From assembly GCA_039180875.1 (NCBI GenBank), contig JBCDCY010000010.1, positions 1 through 64,000 of the forward strand: a stretch of 64,000 nucleotides of DNA, read 5' to 3'. The notes beneath the pieces were generated by a model. That model did not search any database, had not been told where the DNA came from, and saw nothing but the letters and a program-made list of their open reading frames with translations. The position numbers were made by a program, and so were the translations under genes. This stretch comes from JBCDCY01 sp039180875 (GTDB taxonomy: Bacteria; Pseudomonadota; Alphaproteobacteria; Rhodobacterales; Rhodobacteraceae). Positions 44,799 to 52,037 of the stretch are shown here, piece by piece (the stretch's first letter is position 1; each line of letters starts with the position of its first letter).

Positions 44799-45092
44799 AT
44801 GTGTGACGGTCAAAACATGAGGTCGAAATCGAGCGAGCTGAAGCGGCAACTGGCCGGATATTCCGTGGCCACGGCCGAGATCACCTACCACATGCCCGAT
44901 GCGCCGGGGCTGTTGCAGACCTTCGTCTGGCAGAACTACGACATCGCCCCGCGCTTTCCGGAACTCCGAAAATTCCTCGACTTCTGGCGGCGGGAGCTGG
45001 ACGGCCCGCTGCACTCGGTACGAGTGGCCCACCGGGCCCTGATCGGGCCGCAGGACTTCCGCTACACCAACCACGAATTGCTGCTGCACTGA
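44799..45092 (+). CDS. usg: Usg family protein
   Basis: 97 residues ending QTFVWQNYDIAPRFPELRKF, LDFWRRELDGPLHSVRVAH and NHELLLH, the highly conserved Usg family of alphaproteobacteria (named for its place upstream of a trp gene in Caulobacter-type genomes). The biochemical role is unknown. Two starts are possible: ATG at 44799, touching AAGGAG too closely, or ATG at 44817, 18 nt from it. A 207-bp leader separates it from the TPR gene, and no trp gene is adjacent here. Confidence 0.9.
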   Translation: MCDGQNMRSKSSELKRQLAGYSVATAEITYHMPDAPGLLQTFVWQNYDIAPRFPELRKFLDFWRRELDGPLHSVRVAHRALIGPQDFRYTNHELLLH

Positions 45093-45464
45093 GCGAAGCT
45101 GAGATCCGGTGGCGCCGTCCGACAGGTGGCAGTGCCACCCATTGCGCCGCCGGCGGTCGTACTTACGGGAGGGAGAGGCCCCGGATCAGGTCCGGGGCGG
45201 CGCAGGGGCGCGCCAGTCGACGCCGAGGCGCCGGCGGCGCCGATGTTGAGCGTCGTTTCCGCCGCTCATCTCGCATGACCCTGAAGCACGACACACCCCA
45301 AACGCGCTGCCCCGGACTTGATCCGGGGCCTCTCTGCCCGATCCGATAGGAGCCGGCCCTCGACCGCGCGCCTCTGTCGCGATTCCCGCTATCAGGTGTT
45401 TTCAACCGAGCGGGTTTCGCATTAACACGCTGGAGGCGAGACGAGGTTGGGGGACCGCTCGGCG
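45093..45464. other. Intergenic region holding two inverted palindromic repeats
   Basis: 372 bp without a convincing gene. It contains the inverted pair of 26-nt GC palindromes described separately and a GC-rich, low-complexity middle (GGCGCCGGCGGCGCC). Codon patterns in all frames look random. Confidence 0.55.
45173..45334. repeat. Inverted pair of 26-nt palindromic repeats
   Basis: 45173-45198 reads GAGAGG followed by the near-palindrome CCCCGGATCAGGTCCGGGGC; 45309-45334 is its reverse complement with one mismatch (25 of 26). Each unit is a hairpin (CCCCGGA...TCCGGGG), and the pair could also form one large stem around a 110-nt loop. CCCCGGA-N4-TCCGGGG palindromes are common dispersed elements in alphaproteobacterial genomes. 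Confidence 0.75.
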
Positions 45465-45902
45465 ATGGATGCGCTTGATTTGCCGCCCGTGTGGACGGTG
45501 CTGTTCGGGATGATCGCCTTCGGTCTCTCCTCGATCCTGCCGATCTGGACCTTTGCCTTCGGCCCCGGCCTCGGCGTCGGCCTGATGCTCGCGGGCGTCG
45601 CGCTGATCGTCTGGGCAGCGATCTGGTTTCGCCGCATGGGCACGCCGATCGAGCCGCGCAACACCCCCTCGGCCCTGCTGGTGGAGGGGCCTTACCGGCT
45701 GAACCGCAACCCGATCTACACCGGCATGACCGTGGTGCTGATCGGCTGGGCCCTGATCCTCGGCACCCTCTCGGCGCTGATCCTCGCCCTGCTCTTCCCG
45801 CTCATCATGACCTACCGCTTCGTGTTGGGAGAGGAGGAGGGCTTGCGCCAGACCTTCGGCGCCAAGGCGGAGGCCTATTTCGCCCGCACCCGCCGCTGGT
45901 GA
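45465..45902 (+). CDS. Isoprenylcysteine carboxyl methyltransferase/PEMT-type membrane protein
   Basis: 145 residues, three to four membrane helices, with the SAM-binding motif GPYRLNRNPIYTGM and the C-terminal GEEEGLRQTFGAKAEAYFARTRRW, both hallmarks of the ICMT/phospholipid methyltransferase superfamily. The bacterial substrate is not known; lipids or small thiols are candidates. The ATG at 45465 is preferred; a TTG at 45447 would add six residues. Confidence 0.88.
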   Translation: MDALDLPPVWTVLFGMIAFGLSSILPIWTFAFGPGLGVGLMLAGVALIVWAAIWFRRMGTPIEPRNTPSALLVEGPYRLNRNPIYTGMTVVLIGWALILGTLSALILALLFPLIMTYRFVLGEEEGLRQTFGAKAEAYFARTRRW

Positions 45903-46032
45903 GCCGCGCCGGTTGCGGGAGAGCCCCAGTCACGGGAGAGTGAAGCCCGCGTCATAAAGCTCCCGAAAGCTTGACTGGTGGTCGCGAAACCCGGCCTCTA
46001 GGTACGAGGGACTGAAATCGCGGGATCCCACC

Positions 46033-46740
46033 ATGAAGCGTACTTTGCATTTGCTCGCCGTTCTGGCGTCGGTCTTCACCGCTCCGGCAGCCTGGGCCCA
46101 GGGAAATGCTGTGGTGGTCGAGCTTTTTACTTCCCAGGGCTGTTCTTCCTGCCCGCCGGCCGATGAGCTGTTGGGGGAGTTGTCGGCCCAGACCGACGTT
46201 GTCGCCCTGTCGCTGCACGTCGACTACTGGGACTATCTCGGCTGGCGCGACCGCTTCGCCCGGCCGGAGTTCAGCGCCCGCCAGCAGGCCTATGCTCGGG
46301 CCCAGAACGCCCGCTCCGTCTACACGCCGCAGATGATGATCATGGGCCGCCATGCGGTGGTGGGCCATCGGCGGGGCGAGGTTGCGGCCCGGATTGCTCA
46401 GCATCGCCTGATGGATCCGCCCGCAGACATCACCTTGGCGGCTGCCGATGGAACGGTCTCGGTCGAGGTGACGCCGAACGGCGAGCTGGGCGAAACCGTG
46501 ATCTTCATGGTGACCTACGATCGGCCGCAGATGGTCGACATCCGCCGGGGAGAGAATGCCGGCGCGCAGATCACCTACCACAACGTGGCGATCGACTGGG
46601 TGCGCCTCGGCAATTGGTCGGGGCGGGAACCCATGACCTTCAGCGCGCCCTGGCCCCAGATGGGTCGCGGCATCGCCATCCTGCTGCAGGAGGGCGATGT
46701 CGGCCCGATCATCGCAGCGGCGCGCCTGGATCTGCGCTAG
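46033..46740 (+). CDS. DUF1223 secreted thioredoxin-like protein
   Basis: 235 residues. A signal peptide (KRTLHLLAVLASVFTAPAAWA) is cleaved before QGNAVV. The mature protein has VVELFTSQGCSSCPPADELL, with a CxxC redox-like motif at the expected thioredoxin position, then LHVDYWDYLGWRDRF and YTPQMMI, all typical of DUF1223. It is likely periplasmic; the function is unknown. Its TAG stop shares the CTAG palindrome with the stop of the convergent lyase gene. Confidence 0.92.
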   Translation: MKRTLHLLAVLASVFTAPAAWAQGNAVVVELFTSQGCSSCPPADELLGELSAQTDVVALSLHVDYWDYLGWRDRFARPEFSARQQAYARAQNARSVYTPQMMIMGRHAVVGHRRGEVAARIAQHRLMDPPADITLAAADGTVSVEVTPNGELGETVIFMVTYDRPQMVDIRRGENAGAQITYHNVAIDWVRLGNWSGREPMTFSAPWPQMGRGIAILLQEGDVGPIIAAARLDLR

Positions 46741-47717
46741 GGCGCCTCGCCCCCGTCGATGATCTCGGCCTGGCGCACGATGACTTCCGCCTGGCGGATC
46801 GAGGCGATGTCGACCAGCCGCCCGCGATAGACCGCGGCGCCCTGGCCCGCCTGCTTGGCCGCCTCCATCGCCGCCAGGATCTCCCGCGCCTCCGTCACCT
46901 TGGCCTCTGACGGGGTGAAGACCTCGTTCGCCAGGGCCACCTGGGAGGGATGGATCGCCCATTTGCCGACCATGCCGAGGGTGGCCGAACGCTCCGCCTG
47001 GGCCCGAAAGCCGTCGGGATCGGAGAAGTCGCCGAACGGCCCGTCCACCGGCAATAGGCCGTGGGTCCGGCAGGCAGCGACGATCGCCACGGTGGGGGCG
47101 TGCCAGGGATCGACCGGGTGTCGGCCCCGCGCCTCCTCCCCATCCTCGAGCATGTAGTAGCCCGCCTGGGTGCCCCCGATCCCGGTCGTCGCCATGCCCA
47201 TGGAGGCGGCGTAGTCCGCCGCGCCGAGGCTCAAGGCCTCAAGGCGCGGGGACGCCGATGCGATCTCCTCTACATGGGCGAGGCCCGCGGCGGTCTCGAT
47301 CAAGGCCTCGAGCCCCAAGCGCTTGGACCGCCCCACCGCCGCCTCGGCCGCCGTCACCAGGGCGTCGACGGCATAAATGTCGCGGCCATTGCCGGCCTTG
47401 GGGATCATCAGCAGATCCAGCCGCTCTCCCCCCTGTTCCACCAGGTCGACGACGTCGCGGTACCAGTAGGGCGTGTCGAGCCCGTTGATCCGGACGGAGA
47501 CGGTCTTCGCCCCCCAATCCACCTCCCGCAGGGCCGCGACCGCATTGGCCCGGGCCGTCGCCTTGTCGTCGGGCGCGACGCTGTCCTCAAGGTCGATGTT
47601 CACCACATCGGCGGCGGAGGCGGCCATCTTGGCAAAGATCTCAGGCCGCGAGCCCGGACCGAACAACTGACAGCGGTTGGGCCGGGCCGGCGGCGCCGGC
47701 TGAACCAGGAAACTCAT
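46737..47717 (-). CDS. mcl1: L-malyl-CoA/beta-methylmalyl-CoA lyase (HpcH/HpaI, CitE-like)
   Basis: 326 residues. Motifs are NRCQLFGPGSRPEIFAKMA, ADVVNIDLEDSVAPDDK (substrate-CoA site with Glu/Asp metal ligands), VSVRINGLDTPYWYRDVVDL and the C-terminal GKWAIHPSQVALANEVF. In Rhodobacter this enzyme cleaves malyl-CoA and beta-methylmalyl-CoA in the ethylmalonyl-CoA and 3-hydroxypropionate-related assimilation of acetate. The near full-length likeness to Mcl1 makes that assignment good, though the related (3S)-malyl-CoA thioesterase is a smaller possibility. Confidence 0.88.
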   Translation of the reverse strand: MSFLVQPAPPARPNRCQLFGPGSRPEIFAKMAASAADVVNIDLEDSVAPDDKATARANAVAALREVDWGAKTVSVRINGLDTPYWYRDVVDLVEQGGERLDLLMIPKAGNGRDIYAVDALVTAAEAAVGRSKRLGLEALIETAAGLAHVEEIASASPRLEALSLGAADYAASMGMATTGIGGTQAGYYMLEDGEEARGRHPVDPWHAPTVAIVAACRTHGLLPVDGPFGDFSDPDGFRAQAERSATLGMVGKWAIHPSQVALANEVFTPSEAKVTEAREILAAMEAAKQAGQGAAVYRGRLVDIASIRQAEVIVRQAEIIDGGEAP

Positions 47718-47852
47718 CGACCGATCTCCTCACCCCTCATCGTCCCCGGCGCCGTCGTTCCCGATCTCGCCCCCCGGGTCAATGCGCGAATGCGCCCGGC
47801 CAGCGCCCATGGTTGACGAGCGGCAGAACCCTGTCAGGTTGAGCCGCGGCGA

Positions 47853-48476
47853 ATGGCGGAGGACCGGCCGGTGAAGATCCACTACGCACCCAATACCCGG
47901 GCGGTGCGCGTCGTCTGGCTCTGTGAGGAGCTGGGCCTGCCCTACACGCTGGAGCGCTACGCCCTCGGCGATCCGAAGATGCGGGGGCCGGAGCATCTGG
48001 CGCGCCACCCCCTCGGCCGGGTGCCGGTGCTGGAGGACGGCGCGACCCGCCTCTACGAATCGGGTGCCATCGTCGAGTACATCCTGGCCCGCCATGGCGG
48101 CGGCCGGCTGCGGCCTGCGCCCGAGGACGAGAGCTTTCCGCACTATCTGCAATGGCTGCACTACGCCGAGGGGATCATCATGCCCCACGTCAACGTCATC
48201 GTGGTGGAGACGGTGTTCCTGCCGCCGGAGCGGCGCAACCAGGTGAATGTCGACCGCGCGACCAAGCAGCTCGGCCGGGCGCTCGCCGCTGTCGACGCGG
48301 CCCTGGCGAGGCGGGACTATCTGCTCGGCGACTTCAGCGGGGCCGACATCATGACCGGCCATGCGACCATCGTCGCGGCGGGGTTGGGGGCCGATCTGTC
48401 GGCCATGACGCACCTGCCGGGCTATGTCGAGCGCCTGCGGGCCCGCCCCGCGCTGGCGGCCTCCTGGGATGCCTGA
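47853..48476 (+). CDS. Glutathione S-transferase
   Basis: 207 residues: a thioredoxin-like N-terminal domain (KIHYAPNTRAVRVVWLCEEL, HPLGRVPVLEDGATRLYESG with the cis-Pro and ES glutathione contact) and an all-helical C-terminal domain (YLLGDFSGADIMTGHA). Conjugates or isomerises electrophiles with glutathione. First gene of an operon whose third gene is also a glutathione-dependent thioredoxin-fold enzyme, so a shared degradation or isomerisation route is likely. Confidence 0.92.
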   Translation: MAEDRPVKIHYAPNTRAVRVVWLCEELGLPYTLERYALGDPKMRGPEHLARHPLGRVPVLEDGATRLYESGAIVEYILARHGGGRLRPAPEDESFPHYLQWLHYAEGIIMPHVNVIVVETVFLPPERRNQVNVDRATKQLGRALAAVDAALARRDYLLGDFSGADIMTGHATIVAAGLGADLSAMTHLPGYVERLRARPALAASWDA

Positions 48477-49209
48477 AGGCCGGCCGATCGCCCTGATCGT
48501 CGGCGCCGGGGACGCGATCGGCGCTGCCATCGCGCGGCGCTTTGCCGAGGGCGGCTTCGACGTGGCCATGGGGCGCCGGCGCGGCGAGCGGCTCGTCCCC
48601 CTGGTCGAGGAGCTTCAGGCCCATGGCGGCCGGGCCGTCGGCTACACCATGGACGCGCGCCAGGAGGAGAGCGTGGAGGAGGTCTTCGCCAAGGCCGAGG
48701 CCGAACTCGGCCCGCTCGATCTGGTGATCTTCAACGTCGGGGGCAATGTGCGCTTTCCGCTCCGCGACACCACCTCCCGTGTCTTTCGCAAGGTGTGGGA
48801 GATGGCGTGCTACGCGGGCTTCCTCACGGCGCGGGAGGCGGCGCGCTATATGGTGCCCCGGGGTCGGGGGGCGCTCTTCTTCACCGGCGCCACGGCGAGC
48901 ATGCGGGGGGCCGCGGGTTACGCCGCCTTCGCCGCCGGCAAGGCCGGCCTAAGGGCACTCGCCCAGGCCACGGCGCGAGAGCTGGGGCCGGAGAACATCC
49001 ACGTCGCTCATCTGGTGATCGACGCCGGCGTCGACACCCCGTTCGTGCGCGAGCGTCTGACTGAGGCCGGCACCGATCCCGCCAAGCTGCCGCCCGAGAC
49101 GCTGATGCAGCCGAGTTCGGTCGCCGCGGCCTATTGGCAGCTCTATCATCAGCCGCGCGACGCCTGGACCTTCGAGATGGATGTGCGACCGTTTAGGGAG
49201 ACATGGTGA
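48469..49209 (+). CDS. SDR-family oxidoreductase (246 aa)
   Basis: Begins PIALIVGAGDAIGAAIARRF, a Rossmann NAD(P) motif of the form GAGDAIG instead of TGxxxGIG, followed by NVGGN in place of NNAG. The usual YxxxK is visible as YAAFAAGKAGLRAL. Proteins with this GAGDxIG pattern form a subgroup often annotated as glucose-1-dehydrogenase-like; the substrate is unknown. Its ATG overlaps the GST stop (ATGCCTGA). Confidence 0.88.
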   Translation: MPEGRPIALIVGAGDAIGAAIARRFAEGGFDVAMGRRRGERLVPLVEELQAHGGRAVGYTMDARQEESVEEVFAKAEAELGPLDLVIFNVGGNVRFPLRDTTSRVFRKVWEMACYAGFLTAREAARYMVPRGRGALFFTGATASMRGAAGYAAFAAGKAGLRALAQATARELGPENIHVAHLVIDAGVDTPFVRERLTEAGTDPAKLPPETLMQPSSVAAAYWQLYHQPRDAWTFEMDVRPFRETW

Positions 49210-49820
49210 TGGCGACCGTCGAGTTCCTGTTCGATTTCGGCAGCCCGAACGCCTACTTCGCCCACAAGGTGCTGCCCGGCATCGCCGAGCGAACGGGGGC
49301 CGAGGTGAAGCCCGTGCCAGTACTGCTCGGCGGGATCTTCAAGGCCACCAACAACCAGCCGCCGATGATGGCCTTCAAGGACATCAAGGGCAAAATGGCC
49401 AATGAGCAGCGCGAGATCGTGCGCTTCGTCGCGCGCCACGGCCTCACGGCTTTCAAGTTCAACCCCAACTTCCCGATCCTGACGCTGCACGTGATGCGCG
49501 GCGCGATCTATGCCGAACAGACCGGGTTTCTGGCGGCCTATATGGACGCCGTCTTCGCCCATATGTGGGAGGAGGAAAAGAAGATGGACGACCCGGAGGT
49601 GATCGAGGCGGCGCTGGCGAACTCGGGCCTGCCGGCGGCGGAGATCATGGCGGCGACCGGCCAGCCCGAGATCAAGCAAGCCCTGATCGCCAACACCGAG
49701 GCGGCTGTGGCCCGCGGCGTCTTCGGCGCGCCGAGCTTCTTCGTCGGCGACGAGCTCTACTTCGGCAAGAACACCCTCTGGGAGGTGGAGGAGGCCCTGG
49801 CGGCCCGGGCCGATGCCTAG
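49203..49820 (+). CDS. 2-hydroxychromene-2-carboxylate isomerase family (DsbA-like) protein
   Basis: 205 residues of the kappa-class GST/HCCA isomerase type: VEFLFDFGSPNAYFAHKVLP with the active Ser in GSPNAY, then FNPNFPILTLHVMRGA and the C-terminal GVFGAPSFFVGDELYFGKN. In naphthalene catabolism the enzyme isomerises 2-hydroxychromene-2-carboxylate with glutathione, but no other aromatic genes are present, so the natural substrate may differ. It overlaps the SDR gene by 7 bp (ATG 49203, or 49209). Confidence 0.92.
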   Translation: MVMATVEFLFDFGSPNAYFAHKVLPGIAERTGAEVKPVPVLLGGIFKATNNQPPMMAFKDIKGKMANEQREIVRFVARHGLTAFKFNPNFPILTLHVMRGAIYAEQTGFLAAYMDAVFAHMWEEEKKMDDPEVIEAALANSGLPAAEIMAATGQPEIKQALIANTEAAVARGVFGAPSFFVGDELYFGKNTLWEVEEALAARADA

Positions 49821-50268
49821 AGTTCGGAGCCATCTGGCGGGACGGACGCGCGGCGGTCGGAACGCCGCCCCGATGCTGCTTTCGCTGCTGCTGAGCGCCG
49901 GCCCGGCGGCGGCCCTCGAACCCTTCGCCGACGCCGTTGCCCGGGGCGCGGGGGAGAGCCATTTCTACCAGCGCTGCGCCGCGCTCTATCAGGCGGCGGT
50001 CGAGCTGCGGGGCACGCTCGGCCTCACGCCTGATGTGGTGGGGCAGTACGAGCGGGCGGTGCAGCTTTCCCTTATCGAGGCCGAGAACCGGCTGGTCTTC
50101 ACCGGACAGGGTGGCTCCATCGCCGAGATCCGGGAGCAGATTCGCCAGGGCGTCGCCGCCCTCGTCCCGGACTTCCGCGCCGCCTACGAACGCTCACCGG
50201 ACGCGGTCCCGGACGAACTCGCCCTCGACATCGACTTCTGCCAGACCCACGTGGGATCGCTCGAGTGA
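49813..50268 (+). CDS. Exported protein of unknown function (151 aa)
   Basis: A long, arginine-rich N-region followed by the hydrophobic APMLLSLLLSAGPAAALEP indicates a Sec signal peptide. The mature part has two cysteines (C58 in YQRCAALYQ, C143 in DFCQTH) and helical segments. I recognise no family. It overlaps the isomerase gene by 8 bp and the following gene by GTGA, so it is part of the operon. Confidence 0.72.
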   Translation: MPRVRSHLAGRTRGGRNAAPMLLSLLLSAGPAAALEPFADAVARGAGESHFYQRCAALYQAAVELRGTLGLTPDVVGQYERAVQLSLIEAENRLVFTGQGGSIAEIREQIRQGVAALVPDFRAAYERSPDAVPDELALDIDFCQTHVGSLE

Positions 50269-50627
50269 CCGTGTTCGACTTCGGCAAAAGGGCGCCGCCG
50301 GATTGGGCCGAGGACCAGGCGATCCCCGAGGACGTGCGCGCCGATGCGCTCAAAGTCTGGCAGATGAACAGGGAGTTCGGTGATCGGAACGGCGCGACCG
50401 CACTGTTCGTCATGTTTGCGGCGGTCGCTGCAGCTGGGGCGCTCGGAGGACTGTCATCGCGGCTGCTCGGATTGGACGGCGATGTCGTGGGGCCCGGGAT
50501 CATCGCGCTCGGCGTCGCGTTCCTGCTGTTCACCAAGCGCGGTCGCTATCTGCTCTTTGAGGGCAAGCGCCTGGACGCGGAGCGTGATGCGCTCAAGGAG
50601 CGCATTGAGGCGGCCGGCTATGTCTAA
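50265..50627 (+). CDS. Small membrane protein (120 aa)
   Basis: Two transmembrane segments (ATALFVMFAAVAAAGALGGL and GPGIIALGVAFLLFT) with a cytosolic acidic N-terminus and a charged helical tail (GKRLDAERDALKERIEAAGY). Not a family I recognise. It starts with a GTG inside the stop of the previous gene and ends the operon that begins with the glutathione S-transferase. Confidence 0.72.
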   Translation: MTVFDFGKRAPPDWAEDQAIPEDVRADALKVWQMNREFGDRNGATALFVMFAAVAAAGALGGLSSRLLGLDGDVVGPGIIALGVAFLLFTKRGRYLLFEGKRLDAERDALKERIEAAGYV

Positions 50628-50767
50628 GTCTTCGACGAGCCGCGGAGGCGCACGCAAGCGGAGTGACCGCGAACGTGAAACGCGCTGCGGAGCGCACGAT
50701 TCATCCCAGTTAACGCGCTACTTGAAAAGCTCCGCTAGAGGGCGAGTGTGCCGATCCGGGCCGTACC

Positions 50768-51469
50768 TTACTGGGGGGCCGCCACGGGCTGCAGGGAGTC
50801 GTAGGCGGCGGTGAAGCCGGCAAGCGATAGGGTCAGCTCGATCCCGGCATCGGGACGCGGTACCGCGACGACCGTCAGTCTGGCCTGGGCGCCGCGCTTC
50901 ATCTGCGTGATCGTGGCGCCGTCCAGGCCAAGGCGAACGAAGCAGCCGGAGCGGACGCACCAGCTGAAGGGCAGGGTCCGCTGCTGGCCGCCGTCGATCT
51001 GCATGCGCAGGCCAGCCGGAAGCAGCACACCGAGGGGCACCACGATGGTCGCGCCGGCATCGGCATCCTGGCCGTCAGGCAGGCGGATGAGCGAGAACTC
51101 CGCCCCCGCATTGCCGTCGGCGGCGGAGGCGATCTGCACCATGAAGCAGCGCTCCAGGTCCTGAGGATCGCAGCGCACCTGCCAGTCGCCATGGGTCTCG
51201 CGCAGCAACTCTTGCGGCTGCTGCTCCTGAGGCTGGGCCGGCGCCCCTTCGGCTGTGGCGGGGGCATTGTCCTCGGCGGGTGCCGCGTCCTCACCTTCCA
51301 CCGTCTCTGCCGGTGCGTCTTCGGCCGGGGCCTCCTCCGCCGGTGCGGCATCTTGTTGCGCCGCCGTGGACTCTGCCGGCGTCTCCTCCGTCGCGTCCTG
51401 GGCCAGAGCCGGCAGGGGGAAGGCGAAGGCCAGCAGCAGAATGGCCGAGATCCGAAGCGCGTTGGTCAT
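50768..51469 (-). CDS. Invasion-associated locus B (IalB) family protein
   Basis: 233 residues. Signal peptide (NALRISAILLLAFAFPLPALA, cleaved before QDAT), then an Ala/Glu/Pro-rich disordered linker (about 25-90), then the IalB domain: THGDWQVRCD, RCFMVQIAS, VVPLGVLLPAGLRMQIDGG, LPFSWCVRSGCFVRLGLD with paired cysteines. Bartonella IalB affects erythrocyte entry, but homologues are widespread in free-living alphaproteobacteria and are periplasmic proteins of unknown function. Starts at 51469 or 51484. Confidence 0.88.
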   Translation of the reverse strand: MTNALRISAILLLAFAFPLPALAQDATEETPAESTAAQQDAAPAEEAPAEDAPAETVEGEDAAPAEDNAPATAEGAPAQPQEQQPQELLRETHGDWQVRCDPQDLERCFMVQIASAADGNAGAEFSLIRLPDGQDADAGATIVVPLGVLLPAGLRMQIDGGQQRTLPFSWCVRSGCFVRLGLDGATITQMKRGAQARLTVVAVPRPDAGIELTLSLAGFTAAYDSLQPVAAPQ

Positions 51470-51514
51470 GGCAGCAATGCACATCCCGATGGTTTCTCCG
51501 ACGATCGGCACCAC

Positions 51515-51742
51515 CCGTGTCAGGATGGCATCGGGCTGTCAACCGCACCCCGTGGGATTGGGCGGCTAACGGAGCACGATCCGGAAAGTGTGCCGGAGGT
51601 GCTCTTGGGGCACAAAGCATCTATGATTGGATTCAGTGCTTTCAGGGGAACTTCTCATGCATGACGGGAGCTTTTCAAGCGAAGCGCCCAGGGCCGAGAG
51701 CCGGTACCGCATCGCGCAAATCGCGGCTGCTCACCCCACAAC
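51515..51742. other. Gene-poor upstream region of the IalB gene
   Basis: No supported gene. It must carry the IalB promoter. A frame on the plus strand from 51627 runs through to 52034 but crosses the two terminator hairpins and has no recognisable features. Confidence 0.4.
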
Positions 51743-51766
51743 AAAAAAGGGCACCGTAAGGTACCC
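51743..51766 (-). terminator. Intrinsic terminator on the minus strand (unit B)
   Basis: Read on the minus strand, GGGTACC (51766-51760), loop TTAC, GGTGCCC (51755-51749) is followed by six U residues (51748-51743). One internal mismatch. There is no plus-strand U-run, so the signal acts leftwards. No minus-strand protein gene ends here. Confidence 0.7.
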
Positions 51767-51816
51767 TCTTAAGCCCGCCTTTTTGCGGTATTTCTCCCCG
51801 TCGGACCGGCCGAACG
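51743..51816 (-). ncRNA. Candidate small RNA B (about 75 nt)
   Basis: Between a promoter candidate (51850-51822) and the terminator at 51766-51743. The minus-strand transcript would fold into a CGT.CGG/CCG.ACG hairpin near the 5' end, a short CCGC-AAAAAG-GCGG hairpin (around 51785-51772) and the terminator hairpin. Length and architecture fit trans-acting bacterial small RNAs. The start point is approximate. I know of no named family that it matches. Confidence 0.5.
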
Positions 51817-51821
51817 CGGAG

Positions 51822-51850
51822 ACGCTAGGTGAGATGCGACACTTCGTCAA
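51822..51850 (-). promoter_or_regulatory. Promoter candidate for small RNA B
   Basis: Minus-strand TTGACG (51850-51845) and TAGCGT (51827-51822) with a 17-bp spacer. The -35 matches consensus in five of six positions. Transcription would begin around 51815 and end at the U-run at 51743. Confidence 0.45.
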
Positions 51851-51888
51851 CAGGAAGACGGACGTCGATTTGCGGAGATCCGCCCATG

Positions 51889-51916
51889 AAAAAAAGGCCG
51901 CGCCAGAGGCGCGGCC
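51889..51916 (-). terminator. Strong intrinsic terminator on the minus strand (unit A)
   Basis: On the minus strand a perfect 9-bp stem GGCCGCGCC/GGCGCGGCC (51916-51908 with 51904-51896) with a 3-nt loop is followed by seven U residues. This is a textbook rho-independent terminator pointing left. The nearest gene to the right is on the plus strand, so it must end an unannotated minus-strand transcript. Confidence 0.85.
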
Positions 51917-51972
51917 AGTCGACAGGGAGGAAAAGTGTACCGGTCGAACACACAACACCACCCGGTACGAGA
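51889..51972 (-). ncRNA. Candidate small RNA A (about 80 nt) with CU-rich anti-Shine-Dalgarno stretch
   Basis: The minus strand upstream of the terminator holds a perfect 7-bp hairpin GTACCGG/CCGGTAC (51968-51962 with 51943-51937, 18-nt loop), then a single-stranded CUUUUCCUCCCUG (about 51934-51922), then the terminator. A 5' hairpin, an exposed CCUCC seed and a terminal hairpin are the usual layout of Hfq-type small RNAs that block ribosome-binding sites. Upstream TTAACG and TATCTC/TTTATC elements give only a weak promoter. Confidence 0.55.
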
Positions 51973-52037
51973 TAAACACTACAGAACCACCGTTAAATTT
52001 GGATGATGGCGAAAAAACGGATGGGGAACAGTGATAG

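Noticed and set aside
51935..52006. Small plus-strand frame starting GTG after GGGAGG at 51926-51931
   Set aside because: Only 23 codons of unremarkable sequence; the GGGAGG is better explained as the complement of the CU-rich seed of small RNA A.
51627..52034. 135-codon plus-strand frame before the DUF853 gene
   Set aside because: It reads through both minus-strand terminators and has no recognisable feature. A small protein cannot be wholly excluded, but structured RNA explains the sequence better.
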